NCBI RefSeq assembly: GCF_004193775.1 | Contig: NC_041021.1 | Coordinates: forward strand, 23,528,632 to 23,592,631 | Source: Glycine soja | Taxonomy: Eukaryota > Streptophyta > Magnoliopsida > Fabales > Fabaceae | DNA: 64,000 bases | Direction of reading: 5' to 3' | Shown: positions 21,035 to 34,600 of the stretch, in pieces | How positions within the stretch are numbered: the stretch's first letter is position 1 | Layout: every line of letters starts with the position of its first letter | Notes under the pieces: model-generated | Database searches by the model: none | Told to the model about the DNA's origin: nothing | Seen by the model: only the letters and a program-made list of their open reading frames with translations | Translations under genes and position numbers: made by a program

Positions 21035-22544
21035 TGTCGCAACCTACCCTTCGGCGGGAGGGCGACGCGAGACTCGCGGGATGCGTGTTCCACGAAAGGA
21101 ATACGCGCGGAGTCGCCACCAACGTTTATTTGAGGAAAACGTCGGAAAAACCGGAAAAGACGCGATCTACGAACTTTTAAGTGAAAGGTTCGGGAGTTGT
21201 ATTTACGCACGGGGAAGGTATTAGCACCCCACACGTCCGCCCCAAGGGACGGCAGCCTTTAATCGAATGTGCAAACATGACTTTGATTTTTTATGTTCCC
21301 TTTTTATGTCTCTATATCCTTTATATATTTTTCCTTTTTTGCGGTCGACAAGGGTGTTTCCCTTTGCTCCTACGTATTCCTCAATTTGAGATGAGAAAAT
21401 CAGACCTACGTAGTTCTTTCTTATCAAGTGATTCTTTTTTACTTAAGTGGTGATCATATTAAGGAGTTGGACCTTAAAAATGATCCATTTTACTTAGTGA
21501 GAAATTGAAATGACAAACTTCAAAAACCTATTTTTTATGGACGAGCTTGACTAGGCGAGTTGATTTTAGCCTTGGTTTCACTTTGGTTATTAATCAATTC
21601 ATTCAAGGAAACTTTCAAAGAAAAACGTCCGATTGATTTTTTTTATTATTTTATTCAAAGATATTTTGATTATTTTATTATTATTTTTCAAGATATTTTG
21701 GATTATTTTATTATTATTTTACTTTTTTTGGTTTAACCGAGGTTATAGCGTGAACGATCGGTTAGATTTCGTTTTAACAGTGATTAAACGAGATTACAAC
21801 ACAAATGATCGGTTGAAATTCATTTTATCATTTATTAGACGAGAAAACGGCTTAAATAAATGGTTAAAGCACGTTAAAAACGGAAGAAAAGAAAACTGAA
21901 AGTAAACGAAATTAAAGTGAAAGTACACAAAACAAGAAATGAATTGAAAGTCTCGAATTCGAAAACTTACCCGTTGAAGAACGAAGAACGAACGAAGAAC
22001 GGATGAAGAACGGTGAAGAACGATGAAGAATTTCCACAGAATCGCTTACGGAAGCGTTACGGAAGTACTTCGACTTGATTTTTCTTCACGAAAACGTGTT
22101 TTTTGCCCAAAATAGCCGAAATGCATAGCCAAAGGGGTCTTGAACATTTTGAAACAGCTCCCCCCTCCCCTATTTATAGAAAAAAAGGGAGGTGCTTGCC
22201 GCCCAAAGACTTAATGAAGAAGATTTCTAAGCGCACCCGAATTACTAAGTTCACCCCCCTTTTCGTATTTTACGGAAAAGTTACGGAAGCCTTACGGAAC
22301 TGTTTTCGAATTTGATTTTCATCTTTTTTCTCTTCCCTTTCACCAATGTTAAGTGGAATATGCTTACCCAAGGTTTTCGGAAATTTTACGGAAGTATTAC
22401 GGAAGCCGCGGAAGCCCCGAAAACCATTTTTCAAAAACGTGGAGGAGCTTGCCGCCCAGTTGCTTCCTCCTTAAGCAACCCAACTTCCAAAATGTTCTGG
22501 AAGGGCCTAGATTTGAATTGCTATTTACACCCCTATCTTGATAA
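21035..22544 (-). repeat. 5' LTR of the Tat element, cut by assembly gap
   Basis: It ends GGTTGCGACA on the minus strand at 21035, directly against gag sequence, with no leader or primer-binding site. The first ~480 bp are nearly identical to the 3' LTR at 9060. Beyond about 21600 the two diverge strongly, and this copy has extra material, including a second copy of the GCTTGCCGCCCA ... TTCTGGAAGG segment (22190-22210 and 22447-22510). A TATA-like box lies at 22171-22179. The TGTCAT start is not seen because the sequence stops at the N run. Confidence 0.85.
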
Positions 22545-22644
22545 NNNNNNNNNNNNNNNNNNNNNNNNNNNNNNNNNNNNNNNNNNNNNNNNNNNNNNNN
22601 NNNNNNNNNNNNNNNNNNNNNNNNNNNNNNNNNNNNNNNNNNNN
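22545..22644. other. Assembly gap (100 N)
   Basis: Exactly 100 N, a conventional placeholder for a gap of unknown length. By alignment to the 3' LTR, roughly 350 bp of LTR plus about 26 bp of satellite monomer (to restore repeat phase) should be missing at minimum. Confidence 0.99.
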
Positions 22645-25600
22645 AATGCGTAGTGATTGCTTAGTGCAATTCCCATCTCTTCCCCTTTTCGGAGCCCCAT
22701 GAATTGCGTTTTCGGTTCCATGCATCCTCCACCCACGAGTTTGGAGCCATGCGTAGTGATTGCTTAGTGCAATTCTCCATTCTCTACCCTTTTTCGGAGC
22801 CCCATGAATTGCGTTTTCGTTCATGCATCCTCCACCCACGAGTTTGGAGCCATGCGTAGTGATTGCTTAGTGCAATTCTCCATTTCTTACCCCTTTTTCG
22901 GAGCCCCATGAATTGCGTTTTCATTCATGCATCCTCCACCCACGAGTTTGGAGCCATGCGTAGTGATTGCTTAGTGCAATTCTCCATTCTCTACCCTTTT
23001 TCGGAGCCCCATGAATTGCGTTTTCGTTCATGCATCCTCCACCACGAGTTTGGAGCCATGCGTAGTGATTGCTTAGTGCAATTCTCCATTCTCTATCCCC
23101 TTTTTCGGAGCCCCATGAATTGCGTTTTCGTTCATGCATCCTCCACCCACGAGTTTGGAGCCATGCGTAGTGATTGCTTGTGCAATTCTCCATTCTCTAC
23201 CCTTTTTCGGAGCCCCATGAATTGCGTTTTCGTTCATGCATCCTCCACCCACGAGTTTGGAGCCATGGTAGTGATTGCTTAGTGCAATTCTCCATTCTCT
23301 ACCCTTTTCGGAGCCCCATGAATTGCGTTTTCGTTCATGCATCCTCCACCACGAGTTTGGAGCCATGCGTAGTGATTGGTTAGTGCAATTCTCCATTCTC
23401 TAACCCTTTTTCGGAGCCCATGAATTGCGTTTTCGTTCATGCATCCTCCACCCACGAGTTTGGAGCCATGCGTAGTGATTGCTTAGTGCATTCTCCATTC
23501 TCTACCCCTTTTTCGGAGACCCATGAATTGCGTTTTCGTTCATGCATCCTCCACCCACGAGTTTGGAGCCATGCGTCGTGATTGCTTAGTGCAATTCTCC
23601 ATTCTCTATCCCTTTTTTCGGAGCCCCATGAATTGCGTCTTCGTTCATGCATCCTACACCACGAGTTTGGAGCCATGCGTAGTGATTGCTTAGTGCAATT
23701 CTCCATTCTCTACCCTTTTTCGGAGCCCCATGAATTGCGTTTTCGTTCATGCATCCTCCACCCACGAGTTTGGAGCCATGCGTAGTGATTGCTTAGTGCA
23801 ATTCTCCATTCTCTACCCCTTTTTCGGAGCCCCATGAATTGCGTTTTCGTTCATGCATCCTCCACCCACGAGTTTGGAGCCATGCATAGTGATTGCTTAG
23901 TGCAATTCTCCATTCTCTACCCTTTTTTCGGAGCCCATGAATTGCGTTTTCGTTCATGCATCCTCCACCCACGAGTTTGGAGCCATGCGTAGTGATTGCT
24001 TAGTGCAATTCTCCATTCTCTACCCCTTTTTCGGAGCCCCATGAATTGCGTTTTCGTTCATTGCATCCTCCACCCACGAGTTTGGAGCCATGCGTAGTGA
24101 TTGCTTAGTGCAATTCTCCATTCTCTACCCCTTTTTCGGAGCCCCATGAATTGCGTTTTCGTTCATGCATCCTCCACCCACGAGTTTGGAGCCATGCGTA
24201 GTGATTGCTTAGTGCAATTCTCCATTCTCTACCCCTTTTTTCGGAGCCCCATGAATTGCGTTTTCGTTCATGCATCCTCCACCCACGAGTTTTGGAGCCA
24301 TGCGTAGTGATTGCTTAGTGCAATTCTCCATTCTCTACCCTTTTTCGGAGCCCCATGAATTGCGTTTTCGTTCATGCATCCTCCACCCACGAGTTTGGAG
24401 CCATGCGTAGTGATTGCTTAGTGCAATTCTCCATTCTCTACCCCTTTTTCGGAGCCCCATGAATTGCGTTTTCGTTCATGCATCCTCCACCCACGAGTTT
24501 GGAGCCATGCGTAGTGATTGCTTAGTGCAATTCTCCATTCTCTACCCTTTTTCGGAGCCCCATGAATTGCGTTTTCGTTCATGCATCCTCCACCCACGAG
24601 TTTGGAGCCATGCGTAGTGATTGGTTAGTGCAATTCTCAATTCTCTAACCCCTTTTCGGAGCCCCTTGAATTGCGTTTTCGCTCATGCATCCTCCACCCA
24701 CGAGTTTGGAGCCATGCGTAGTGATTGCTTAGTGCAATTCTCCATTCTCTTCCCTTTTTTCGGAGCCCCATGAATTGCGTTTTCGTTCATGCATCCTCCA
24801 CCCACGAGTTTGGAGCCATGCGTAGTGATTGCTTAGTGCAATTCTCCATTCTCTACCCCTTTTTCGGAGCCCCATGAATTGCGTTTTCGTTCATGCATCC
24901 TCCACCCACGAGTTTGGAGCCATGCGTAGTGATTGCTTAGTGCAATTCTCCATTCTCTACCCCTTTTTCGGAGCCCCATGAATTGCGTTTTCGTTCATGC
25001 ATCCTCCACCCACGAGTTTGGAGCCATGCGTAGTGATTGCTTAGTGCAATTCTCCATTCTCTACCCCTTTTTCGGAGCCCCATGAATTGCGTTTTCGTTC
25101 ATGCATCCTCCACCCACGAGTTTGGAGCCATGCGTAGTGATTGCTTAGTGCAATTCTCCATTCTCTACCCCTTTTTCGGAGCCCATGAATTGCGTTTTCG
25201 TTCATGCATCCTCCACCCACGAGTTTGGAGCCATGCGTAGTGATTGCTTAGTGCAATTCTCATTCTCTACCCTTTTTCGGAGCCCCATGAATTGCGTTTT
25301 CGTTCATGCATCCTCCACCCACGAGTTTGGAGCCATGCGTAGTGATTGCTTAGTGCAATTCTCCATTCTCTACCCCTTTTTCGGAGCCCCATGAATTGCG
25401 TTTTCGTTCATGCATCCTCCACCCACGAGTTTGGAGCCATGCGTAGTGATTGCTTAGTGCAATTCTCCATTCTCTACCCCTTTTTCGGAGCCCCATGAAT
25501 TGCGTTTTCGTTCATGCATCCTCCACCCACGAGTTTGGAGCCATGCGTAGTGATTGCTTAGTGCAATTCTCCATTCTCTATCCCTTTTTCGGAGCCCCAT

Positions 25601-28600
25601 GAATTGCGTTTTCGTTCATGCATCCTCCACCCACGAGTTTGGAGCCATGCGTAGTGATTGCTTAGTGCAATTCTCCATTCTCTACCCCTTTTTCGGAGCC
25701 CCATGAATTGCGTTTTCGTTCATGCATCCTCCACCCACGAGTTTGGAGCCATGCGTAGTGATTGCTTAGTGCAATTCTCCATTCTCTACCCCTTTTTCGG
25801 AGCCCCATGAATTGCGTTTTCGTTCATGCATCCTCCACCCACGAGTTTGGAGCCATGCGTAGTGATTGCTTAGTGCAATTCTCCATTCTCTACCCCTTTT
25901 TCGGAGCCCCATGAATTGCGTTTTCGTTCATGCATCCTCCACCCACGAGTTTGGAGCCATGCGTAGTGATTGCTTAGTGCAATTCTCCATTCTCTAACCC
26001 TTTTTCGGAGCCCCATGAATTGCGTTTTCGTTCATGCATCCTCCACCCACGAGTTTGGAGCCATGCGTAGTGATTGCTTAGTGCAATTCTCCATTCTCTA
26101 CCCCTTTTTTCGGAGCCCCATGAATTGCGTTTTCGTTCATGCATCCTCCACCCACGAGTTTGGAGCCATGCGTAGTGATTGCTTAGTGCAATTCTCCATT
26201 CTCTACCCCTTTTTCGGAGCCCCATGAATTGCGTTTTCGTTCATGCATCCTCCACCCACGAGTTTGGAGCCATGCGTAGTGATTGCTTAGTGCAATTCTC
26301 CATTCTCTACCCCTTTTTCGGAGCCCCATGAATTGCGTTTTCGTTCATGCATCCTCCACCCACGAGTTTGGAGCCATGCGTAGTGATTGGTTAGTGCAAT
26401 TCTCAATTCTCTAACCCTTTTTCGGAGCCCCTTGAATTGCGTTTTCGTTCATGCATCCTCCACCCACGAGTTTGGAGCCATGCGTAGTGATTGCTTAGTG
26501 CAATTCTCCATTCTCTACCCTTTTTCGGAGCCCCATGAATTGCGTTTTCGTTCATGCATCCTCCACCCACGAGTTTGGAGCCATGCGTAGTGATTGCTTA
26601 GTGCAATTCTCCATTCTCTACCCCTTTTTCGGAGCCCCATGAATTGCGTTTTCGTTCATGCATCCTCCACCCACGAGTTTGGAGCCATGCGTAGTGATTG
26701 CTTAGTGCAATTCTCCATTCTCTAACCCTTTTTCGGAGCCCCATGAATTGCGTTTTCGTTCATGCATCCTCCACCCACGAGTTTGGAGCCATGCGTAGTG
26801 ATTGCTTAGTGCAATTCTCCATTCTCTACCCTTTTTCGGAGCCCATGAATTGCGTTTTCGTTCATGCATCCTCCACCCACGAGTTTGGAGCCATGCGTAG
26901 TGATTGCTTAGTGCAATTCTCCATTCTCTACCCCTTTTTCGGAGCCCCATGAATTGCGTTTTCGTTCATGCATCCTCCACCCACGAGTTTGGAGCCATGC
27001 GTAGTGATTGCTTAGTGCAATTCTCCATTCTCTACCCCTTTTTCGGAGCCCCATGAATTGCGTTTTCGTTCATGCATCCTCCACCCACGAGTTTGGAGCC
27101 ATGCGTAGTGATTGCTTAGTGCAATTCTCCATTCTCTACCCTTTTTCGGAGCCCCATGAATTGCGTTTTCGTTCATGCATCCTCCACCCACGAGTTTGGA
27201 GCCATGCGTAGTGATTGCTTAGTGCAATTCTCCATTCTCTACCCTTTTTCGGAGCCCCATGAATTGCGTTTTCGTTCATGCATCCTCCACCCACGAGTTT
27301 GGAGCCATGCGTAGTGATTGCTTAGTGCAATTCTCCATTCTCTACCCCTTTTTCGGAGCCCCATGAATTGCGTTTTCGTTCATGCATCCTCCACCCACGA
27401 GTTTGGAGCCATGCGTAGTGATTGCTTAGTGCAATTCTCCATTCTCTACCCTTTTTCGGAGCCCCATGAATTGCGTTTTCGTTCATGCATCCTCCACCCA
27501 CGAGTTTGGAGCCATGCGTAGTGATTGCTTAGTGCAATTCTCCATTCTCTACCCCTTTTTCGGAGCCCCATGAATTGCGTTTTCGTTCATGCATCCTCCA
27601 CCCACGAGTTTGGAGCCATGCGTAGTGATTGCTTAGTGCAATTCTCCATTCTCTACCCTTTTTCGGAGCCCCATGAATTGCGTTTTCGTTCATGCATCCT
27701 CCACCCACGAGTTTGGAGCCATGCGTAGTGATTGCTTAGTGCAATTCTCCATTCTCTACCCCTTTTTTCGGAGCCCCATGAATTGCGTTTTCGTTCATGC
27801 ATCCTCCACCCACGAGTTTGGAGCCATGCGTAGTGATTGCTTAGTGCAATTCTCCATTCTCTACCCTTTTTCGGAGCCCCATGAATTGCGTTTTCGTTCA
27901 TGCATCCTCCACCCACGAGTTTGGAGCCATGCGTAGTGATTGCTTTGTGCAATTCTCCATTCTCTACCCCTTTTTCGGAGCCCCATGAATTGCGTTTTCG
28001 TTCATGCATCCTCCACCCACGAGTTTGGAGCCATGCGTAGTGATTGCTTAGTGCAATTCTCCATTCTCTACCCCTTTTTCGGAGCCCCATGAATTGCGTT
28101 TTCGTTCATGCATCCTCCACCCACGAGTTTGGAGCCATGCGTAGTGATTGCTTAGTGCAATTCTCCATTCTCTACCCCTTTTTCGGAGCCCCATGAATTG
28201 CGTTTTCGTTCATGCATCCTCCACCCACGAGTTTGGAGCCATGCGTAGTGATTGCTTAGTGCAATTCTCCATTCTCTACCCTTTTTCGGAGCCCCATGAA
28301 TTGCGTTTTCGTTCATGCATCCTCCACCCACGAGTTTGGAGCCATGCGTAGTGATTGCTTAGTGCAATTCTCCATTCTCTACCCCTTTTTCGGAGCCCCA
28401 TGAATTGCGTTTTCGTTCATGCATCCTCCACCCACGAGTTTGGAGCCATGCGTAGTGATTGCTTAGTGCAATTCTCCATTCTCTACCCCTTTTTCGGAGC
28501 CCCATGAATTGCGTTTTCGTTCATGCATCCTCCACCCACGAGTTTGGAGCCATGCGTAGTGATTGCTTAGTGCAATTCTCCATTCTCTACCCCTTTTTTC

Positions 28601-31600
28601 GGAGCCCCATGAATTGCGTTTTCGTTCATGCATCCTCCACCCACGAGTTTGGAGCCATGCGTAGTGATTGCTTAGTGCAATTCTCCATTCTCTAACCCTT
28701 TTTCGGAGCCCCATGAATTGCGTTTTCGTTCATGCATCCTCCACCCACGAGTTTGGAGCCATGCGTAGTGATTGCTTAGTGCAATTCTCCATTCTCTAAC
28801 CCTTTTTCGGAGCCCCATGAATTGCGTTTTCGTTCATGCATCCTCCACCCACGAGTTTGGAGCCATGCGTAGTGATTGCTTAGTGCAATTCTCCATTCTC
28901 TACCCCTTTTTCGGAGCCCCATGAATTGCGTTTTCGTTCATGCATCCTCCACCCACGAGTTTGGAGCCATGCGTAGTGATTGCTTAGTGCAATTCTCCAT
29001 TCTCTACCCTTTTTCGGAGCCCCATGAATTGCGTTTTCGTTCATGCATCTCCACCCACGAGTTTGGAGCCATGCGTAGTGATTGCTTAGTGCAATTCTCC
29101 ATTCTCTACCCCTTTTTCGGAGCCCCATGAATTGCGTTTTCGTTCATGCATCCTCCACCCACGAGTTTGGAGCCATGCGTAGTGATTGCTTAGTGCAATT
29201 CTCCATTCTCTACCCTTTTTCGGAGCCCCATGAATTGCGTTTTCGTTCATGCATCCTCCACCCACGAGTTTGGAGCCATGCGTAGTGATTGCTTAGTGCA
29301 ATTCTCCATTCTCTACCCCTTTTTCGGAGCCCCATGAATTGCGTTTTCGTTCATGCATCCTCCACCCACGAGTTTGGAGCCATGCGTAGTGATTGCTTAG
29401 TGCAATTCTCCATTCTCTACCCCTTTTTCGGAGCCCCATGAATTGCGTTTTCGTTCATGCATCCTCCACCCACGAGTTTGGAGCCATGCGTAGTGATTGC
29501 TTAGTGCAATTCTCCATTCTCTACCCCTTTTTCGGAGCCCCATGAATTGCGTTTTCGTTCATGCATCCTCCACCCACGAGTTTGGAGCCATGCGTAGTGA
29601 TTGCTTAGTGCAATTCTCCATTCTCTACCCTTTTTCGGAGCCCCATGAATTGCGTTTTCGTTCATGCATCCTCCACCCACGAGTTTGGAGCCATGCGTAG
29701 TGATTGCTTAGTGCAATTCTCCATTCTCTACCCCTTTTTCGGAGCCCCATGAATTGCGTTTTCGTTCATGCATCCTCCACCCACGAGTTTGGAGCCATGC
29801 GTAGTGATTGCTTAGTGCAATTCTCCATTCTCTACCCCTTTTTCGGAGCCCCATGAATTGCGTTTTCGTTCATGCATCCTCCACCCACGAGTTTGGAGCC
29901 ATGCGTAGTGATTGGTTAGTGCAATTCTCCATTCTCTACCCCTTTTTCGGAGCCCCATGAATTGCGTTTTCGTTCATGCATCCTCCACCCACGAGTTTGG
30001 AGCCATGCGTAGTGATTGCTTAGTGCAATTCTCCATTCTCTTCCCTTTTTTCGGAGCCCCATGAATTGCGTTTTCGTTCATGCATCCTCCACCCATGATT
30101 TTGGAGCCATGCGTAGTGATTGCTTAGTGCAATTCTCCATTCTCTAACCCTTTTTCGGAGCCCCATCAATTGCGTTTTCGTTCATGCATCCTCCACCCAC
30201 GAGTTTGGAGCCATGCGTAGTGATTGCTTAGTGCAATTCTCCATTCTCTACCCCTTTTTCGGAGCCCATGAATTGCGTTTTCGTTCATGCATCCTCCACC
30301 CACGAGTTTGGAGCCATGCGTAGTGATTGCTTAGTGCAATTCTCCATTCTCTACCCTTTTTCGGAGCCCCATGAATTGCGTTTTCGTTCATGCATCCTCC
30401 ACCCACGAGTTTGGAGCCATGCGTAGTGATTGCTTAGTGCAATTCTCCATTCTCTACCCTTTTTCGGAGCCCCATGAATTGCGTTTTCGTTCATGCATCC
30501 TCCACCCACGAGTTTGGAGCCATGCGTAGTGATTGCTTAGTGCAATTCTCCATTCTCTACCCCTTTTTCGGAGCCCCATGAATTGCGTTTTCGTTCATGC
30601 ATCCTCCACCCACGAGTTTGGAGCCATGCGTAGTGATTGCTTAGTGCAATTCTCCATTCTCTACCCTTTTTCGGAGCCCCATGAATTGCGTTTTCGTTCA
30701 TGCATCCTCCACCCACGAGTTTGGAGCCATGCGTAGTGATTGCTTAGTGCAATTCTCCATTCTCTACCCCTTTTTCGGAGCCCCATGAATTGCGTTTTCG
30801 TTCATGCATCCTCCACCCACGAGTTTGGAGCCATGCGTAGTGATTGCTTAGTGCAATTCTCCATTCTCTAACCCTTTTTCGGAGCCCCATGAATTGCGTT
30901 TTCGTTCATGCATCCTCCACCCACGAGTTTGGAGCCATGCGTAGTGATTGCTTAGTGCAATTCTCCATTCTCTACCCTTTTTCGGAGCCCCATGAATTGC
31001 GTTTTCGTTCATGCATCCTCCACCCACGAGTTTGGAGCCATGCGTAGTGATTGCTTAGTGCAATTCTCCATTCTCTACCCCTTTTTCGGAGCCCCATGAA
31101 TTGCGTTTTCGTTCATGCATCCTCCACCCACGAGTTTGGAGCCATGCGTAGTGATTGCTTAGTGCAATTCTCCATTCTCTACCCCTTTTTCGGAGCCCCA
31201 TGAATTGCGTTTTCGTTCATGCATCCTCCACCCACGAGTTTGGAGCCATGCGTAGTGATTGCTTAGTGCAATTCTCCATTCTCTACCCCTTTTTCGGAGC
31301 CCCATGAATTGCGTTTTCGTTCATGCATCCTCCACCCACGAGTTTGGAGCCATGCGTAGTGATTGCTTAGTGCAATTCTCCATTCTCTACCCCTTTTTCG
31401 GAGCCCCATGAATTGCGTTTTCGTTCATGCATCCTCCACCCACGAGTTTGGAGCCATGCGTAGTGATTGCTTAGTGCAATTCTCCATTCTCTAACCCCTT
31501 TTTCGGAGCCCCATGAATTGCGTTTTCGTTCATGCATCCTCCACCCACGAGTTTGGAGCCATGCGTAGTGATTGCTTAGTGCAATTCTCCATTCTCTACC

Positions 31601-34600
31601 CTTTTTCGGAGCCCCATGAATTGCGTTTTCGTTCATGCATCCTCCACCCACGAGTTTGGAGCCATGCGTAGTGATTGCTTAGTGCAATTCTCCATTCTCT
31701 ACCCCTTTTTCGGAGCCCCATGAATTGCGTTTTCGTTCATGCATCCTCCACCCACGAGTTTGGAGCCATGCGTAGTGATTGCTTAGTGCAATTCTCCATT
31801 CTCTACCCTTTTTCGGAGCCCCATGAATTGCGTTTTCGTTCATGCATCCTCCACCCACGAGTTTGGAGCCATGCGTAGTGATTGCTTAGTGCAATTCTCC
31901 ATTCTCTACCCTTTTTCGGAGCCCCATGAATTGCGTTTTCGTTCATGCATCCTCCACCCACGAGTTTGGAGCCATGCGTAGTGATTGCTTAGTGCAATTC
32001 TCCATTCTCTACCCCTTTTTCGGAGCCCATGAATTGCGTTTTCGTTCATGCATCCTCCACCCACGAGTTTGGAGCCATGCGTAGTGATTGCTTAGTGCAA
32101 TTCTCCATTCTCTACCCCTTTTTCGGAGCCCCATGAATTGCGTTTTCGTTCATGCATCCTCCACCCACGAGTTTGGAGCCATGCGTAGTGATTGCTTAGT
32201 GCAATTCTCCATTCTCTACCCTTTTTCGGAGCCCCATGAATTGCGTTTTCGTTCATGCATCCTCCACCCACGAGTTTGGAGCCATGCGTAGTGATTGCTT
32301 AGTGCAATTCTCCATTCTCTACCCCTTTTTCGGAGCCCCATGAATTGCGTTTTCGTTCATGCATCCTCCACCCACGAGTTTGGAGCCATGCGTAGTGATT
32401 GCTTAGTGCAATTCTCCATTCTCTACCCCTTTTTCGGAGCCCCATGAATTGCGTTTTCGTTCATGCATCCTCCACCCACGAGTTTGGAGCTATGCGTAGT
32501 GATTGCTTAGTGCAATTCTCCATTCTCTACCGCTTTTCGGAGCACCATGAATTGCGTTTTCATTCATGCATCCTTCACCCACGAGTTTGGAGCCATGCGT
32601 AGTGATTGCTTAGTGCAATTCTCCATTCTCTACCCTTTTTCGGAGCCCCATGAATTGCGTTTTCGTTCATGCATCCTCCACCCACGAGTTTGGAGCCATG
32701 CGTAGTGATTGCTTAGTGCAATTCTCCATTCTCTACCCTTTTTCGGAGCCCCATGAATTGCGTTTTCGTTCATGCATCCTCCACCCACGAGTTTGGAGCC
32801 ATGCGTAGTGATTGCTTAGTGCAATTCTCCATTCTCTACCCCTTTTTCGGAGCCCCATGAATTGCGTTTTCGTTCATGCATCCTCCACCCACGAGTTTGG
32901 AGCCATGCGTAGTGATTGCTTAGTGCAATTCTCCATTCTCTACCCTTTTTCGGAGCCCCATGAATTGCGTTTTCGTTCATGCATCCTCCACCCACGAGTT
33001 TGGAGCCATGCGTAGTGATTGCTTAGTGCAATTCTCCATTCTCTACCCCTTTTTCGGAGCCCCATGAATTGCGTTTTCGTTCATGCATCCTCCACCCACG
33101 AGTTTGGAGCCATGCGTAGTGATTGCTTAGTGCAATTCTCCATTCTCTACCCCTTTTTCGGAGCCCCATGAATTGCGTTTTCGTTCATGCATCCTCCACC
33201 CACGAGTTTGGAGCCATGCGTAGTGATTGCTTAGTGCAATTCTCCATTCTCTACCCCTTTTTTCGGAGCCCCATGAATTGCGTTTTCGTTCATGCATCCT
33301 CCACCCACGAGTTTGGAGCCATGCGTAGTGATTGCTTAGTGCAATTCTCCATTCTCTACCCCTTTTTCGGAGCCCCATGAATTGCGTTTTCGTTCATGCA
33401 TCCTCCACCCACGAGTTTGGAGCCATGCGTAGTGATTGCTTAGTGCAATTCTCCATTCTCTACCCCTTTTTCGGAGCCCCATGAATTGCGTTTTCGTTCA
33501 TGCATCCTCCACCCACGAGTTTGGAGCCATGCGTAGTGATTGCTTAGTGCAATTCTCCATTCTCTACCCTTTTTCGGAGCCCCATGAATTGCGTTTTCGT
33601 TCATGCATCCTCCACCCACGAGTTTGGAGCCATGCGTAGTGATTGCTTAGTGCAATTCTCCATTCTCTACCCCTTTTTCGGAGCCCCATGAATTGCGTTT
33701 TCGTTCATGCATCCTCCACCCACGAGTTTGGAGCCATGCGTAGTGATTGCTTAGTGCAATTCTCCATTCTCTACCCTTTTTCGGAGCCCCATGAATTGCG
33801 TTTTCGTTCATGCATCCTCCACCCACGAGTTTGGAGCCATGCGTAGTGATTGCTTAGTGCAATTCTCCATTCTCTACCCCTTTTTCGGAGCCCCATGAAT
33901 TGCGTTTTCGTTCATGCATCCTCCACCCACGAGTTTGGAGCCATGCGTAGTGATTGCTTAGTGCAATTCTCCATTCTCTACCCCTTTTTCGGAGCCCCAT
34001 GAATTGCGTTTTCGTTCATGCATCCTCCACCCACGAGTTTGGAGCCATGCGTAGTGATTGCTTAGTGCAATTCTCCATTCTCTACCCTTTTTCGGAGCCC
34101 CATGAATTGCGTTTTCGTTCATGCATCCTCCACCCACGAGTTTGGAGCCATGCGTAGTGATTGCTTAGTGCAATTCTCCATTCTCTACCCTTTTTCGGAG
34201 CCCCATGAATTGCGTTTTCGTTCATGCATCTCCACCCACGAGTTTGGAGCCATGCGTAGTGATTGCTTAGTGCAATTCTCCATTCTCTACCCCTTTTTCG
34301 GAGCCCCATGAATTGCGTTTTCGTTCATGCATCCTCCACCCACGAGTTTGGAGCCATGCGTAGTGATTGCTTAGTGCAATTCTCCATTCTCTACCCCTTT
34401 TTCGGAGCCCCATGAATTGCGTTTTCGTTCATGCATCCTCCACCCACGAGTTTGGAGCCATGCGTAGTGATTGCTTAGTGCAATTCTCCATTCTCTACCC
34501 TTTTTCGGAGCCCCATGAATTGCGTTTTCGTTCATGCATCCTCCACCCACGAGTTTGGAGCCATGCGTAGTGATTGCTTAGTGCAATTCTCCATTCTCTA

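Larger units (their letters stand above)
9060..22544 (-). mobile_element. Ty3/gypsy Tat-lineage LTR retrotransposon, 5'-deleted, inserted in satellite
   Basis: An element on the minus strand: 5' LTR at right (21035 into the gap), gag C-terminal half, protease, pol, an extra ORF downstream of pol, two tandem arrays, polypurine tract and 3' LTR (9060-10720). The second, archaeal-type RNase H in pol and the extra ORF are hallmarks of the Tat/Ogre/Retand branch. Satellite lies directly outside the 3' LTR and resumes after the gap, so the element inserted into the array; the left flanking 5-mer CATCC (9055-9059) is the expected target duplication, and its partner is hidden in the gap. The 5' LTR abuts gag directly, so the primer-binding site, leader and gag N-terminus are deleted. 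With the TAA between gag and protease, the copy looks non-autonomous. Confidence 0.9.

Noticed and set aside
21633..21899. 88-codon F/I/L-rich ORF resembling a membrane peptide
   Set aside because: It comes from a T-rich stretch of the LTR, and the same region in related LTRs does not keep the frame.
9060..22544. Reading 21035-22544 as an unrelated solo LTR inserted into gag
   Set aside because: Possible, but no gag continues on the far side before the gap. The near-identity of the first 480 bp with the 3' LTR and the correct orientation favour it being the element's own 5' LTR; kept as an alternative in the findings.
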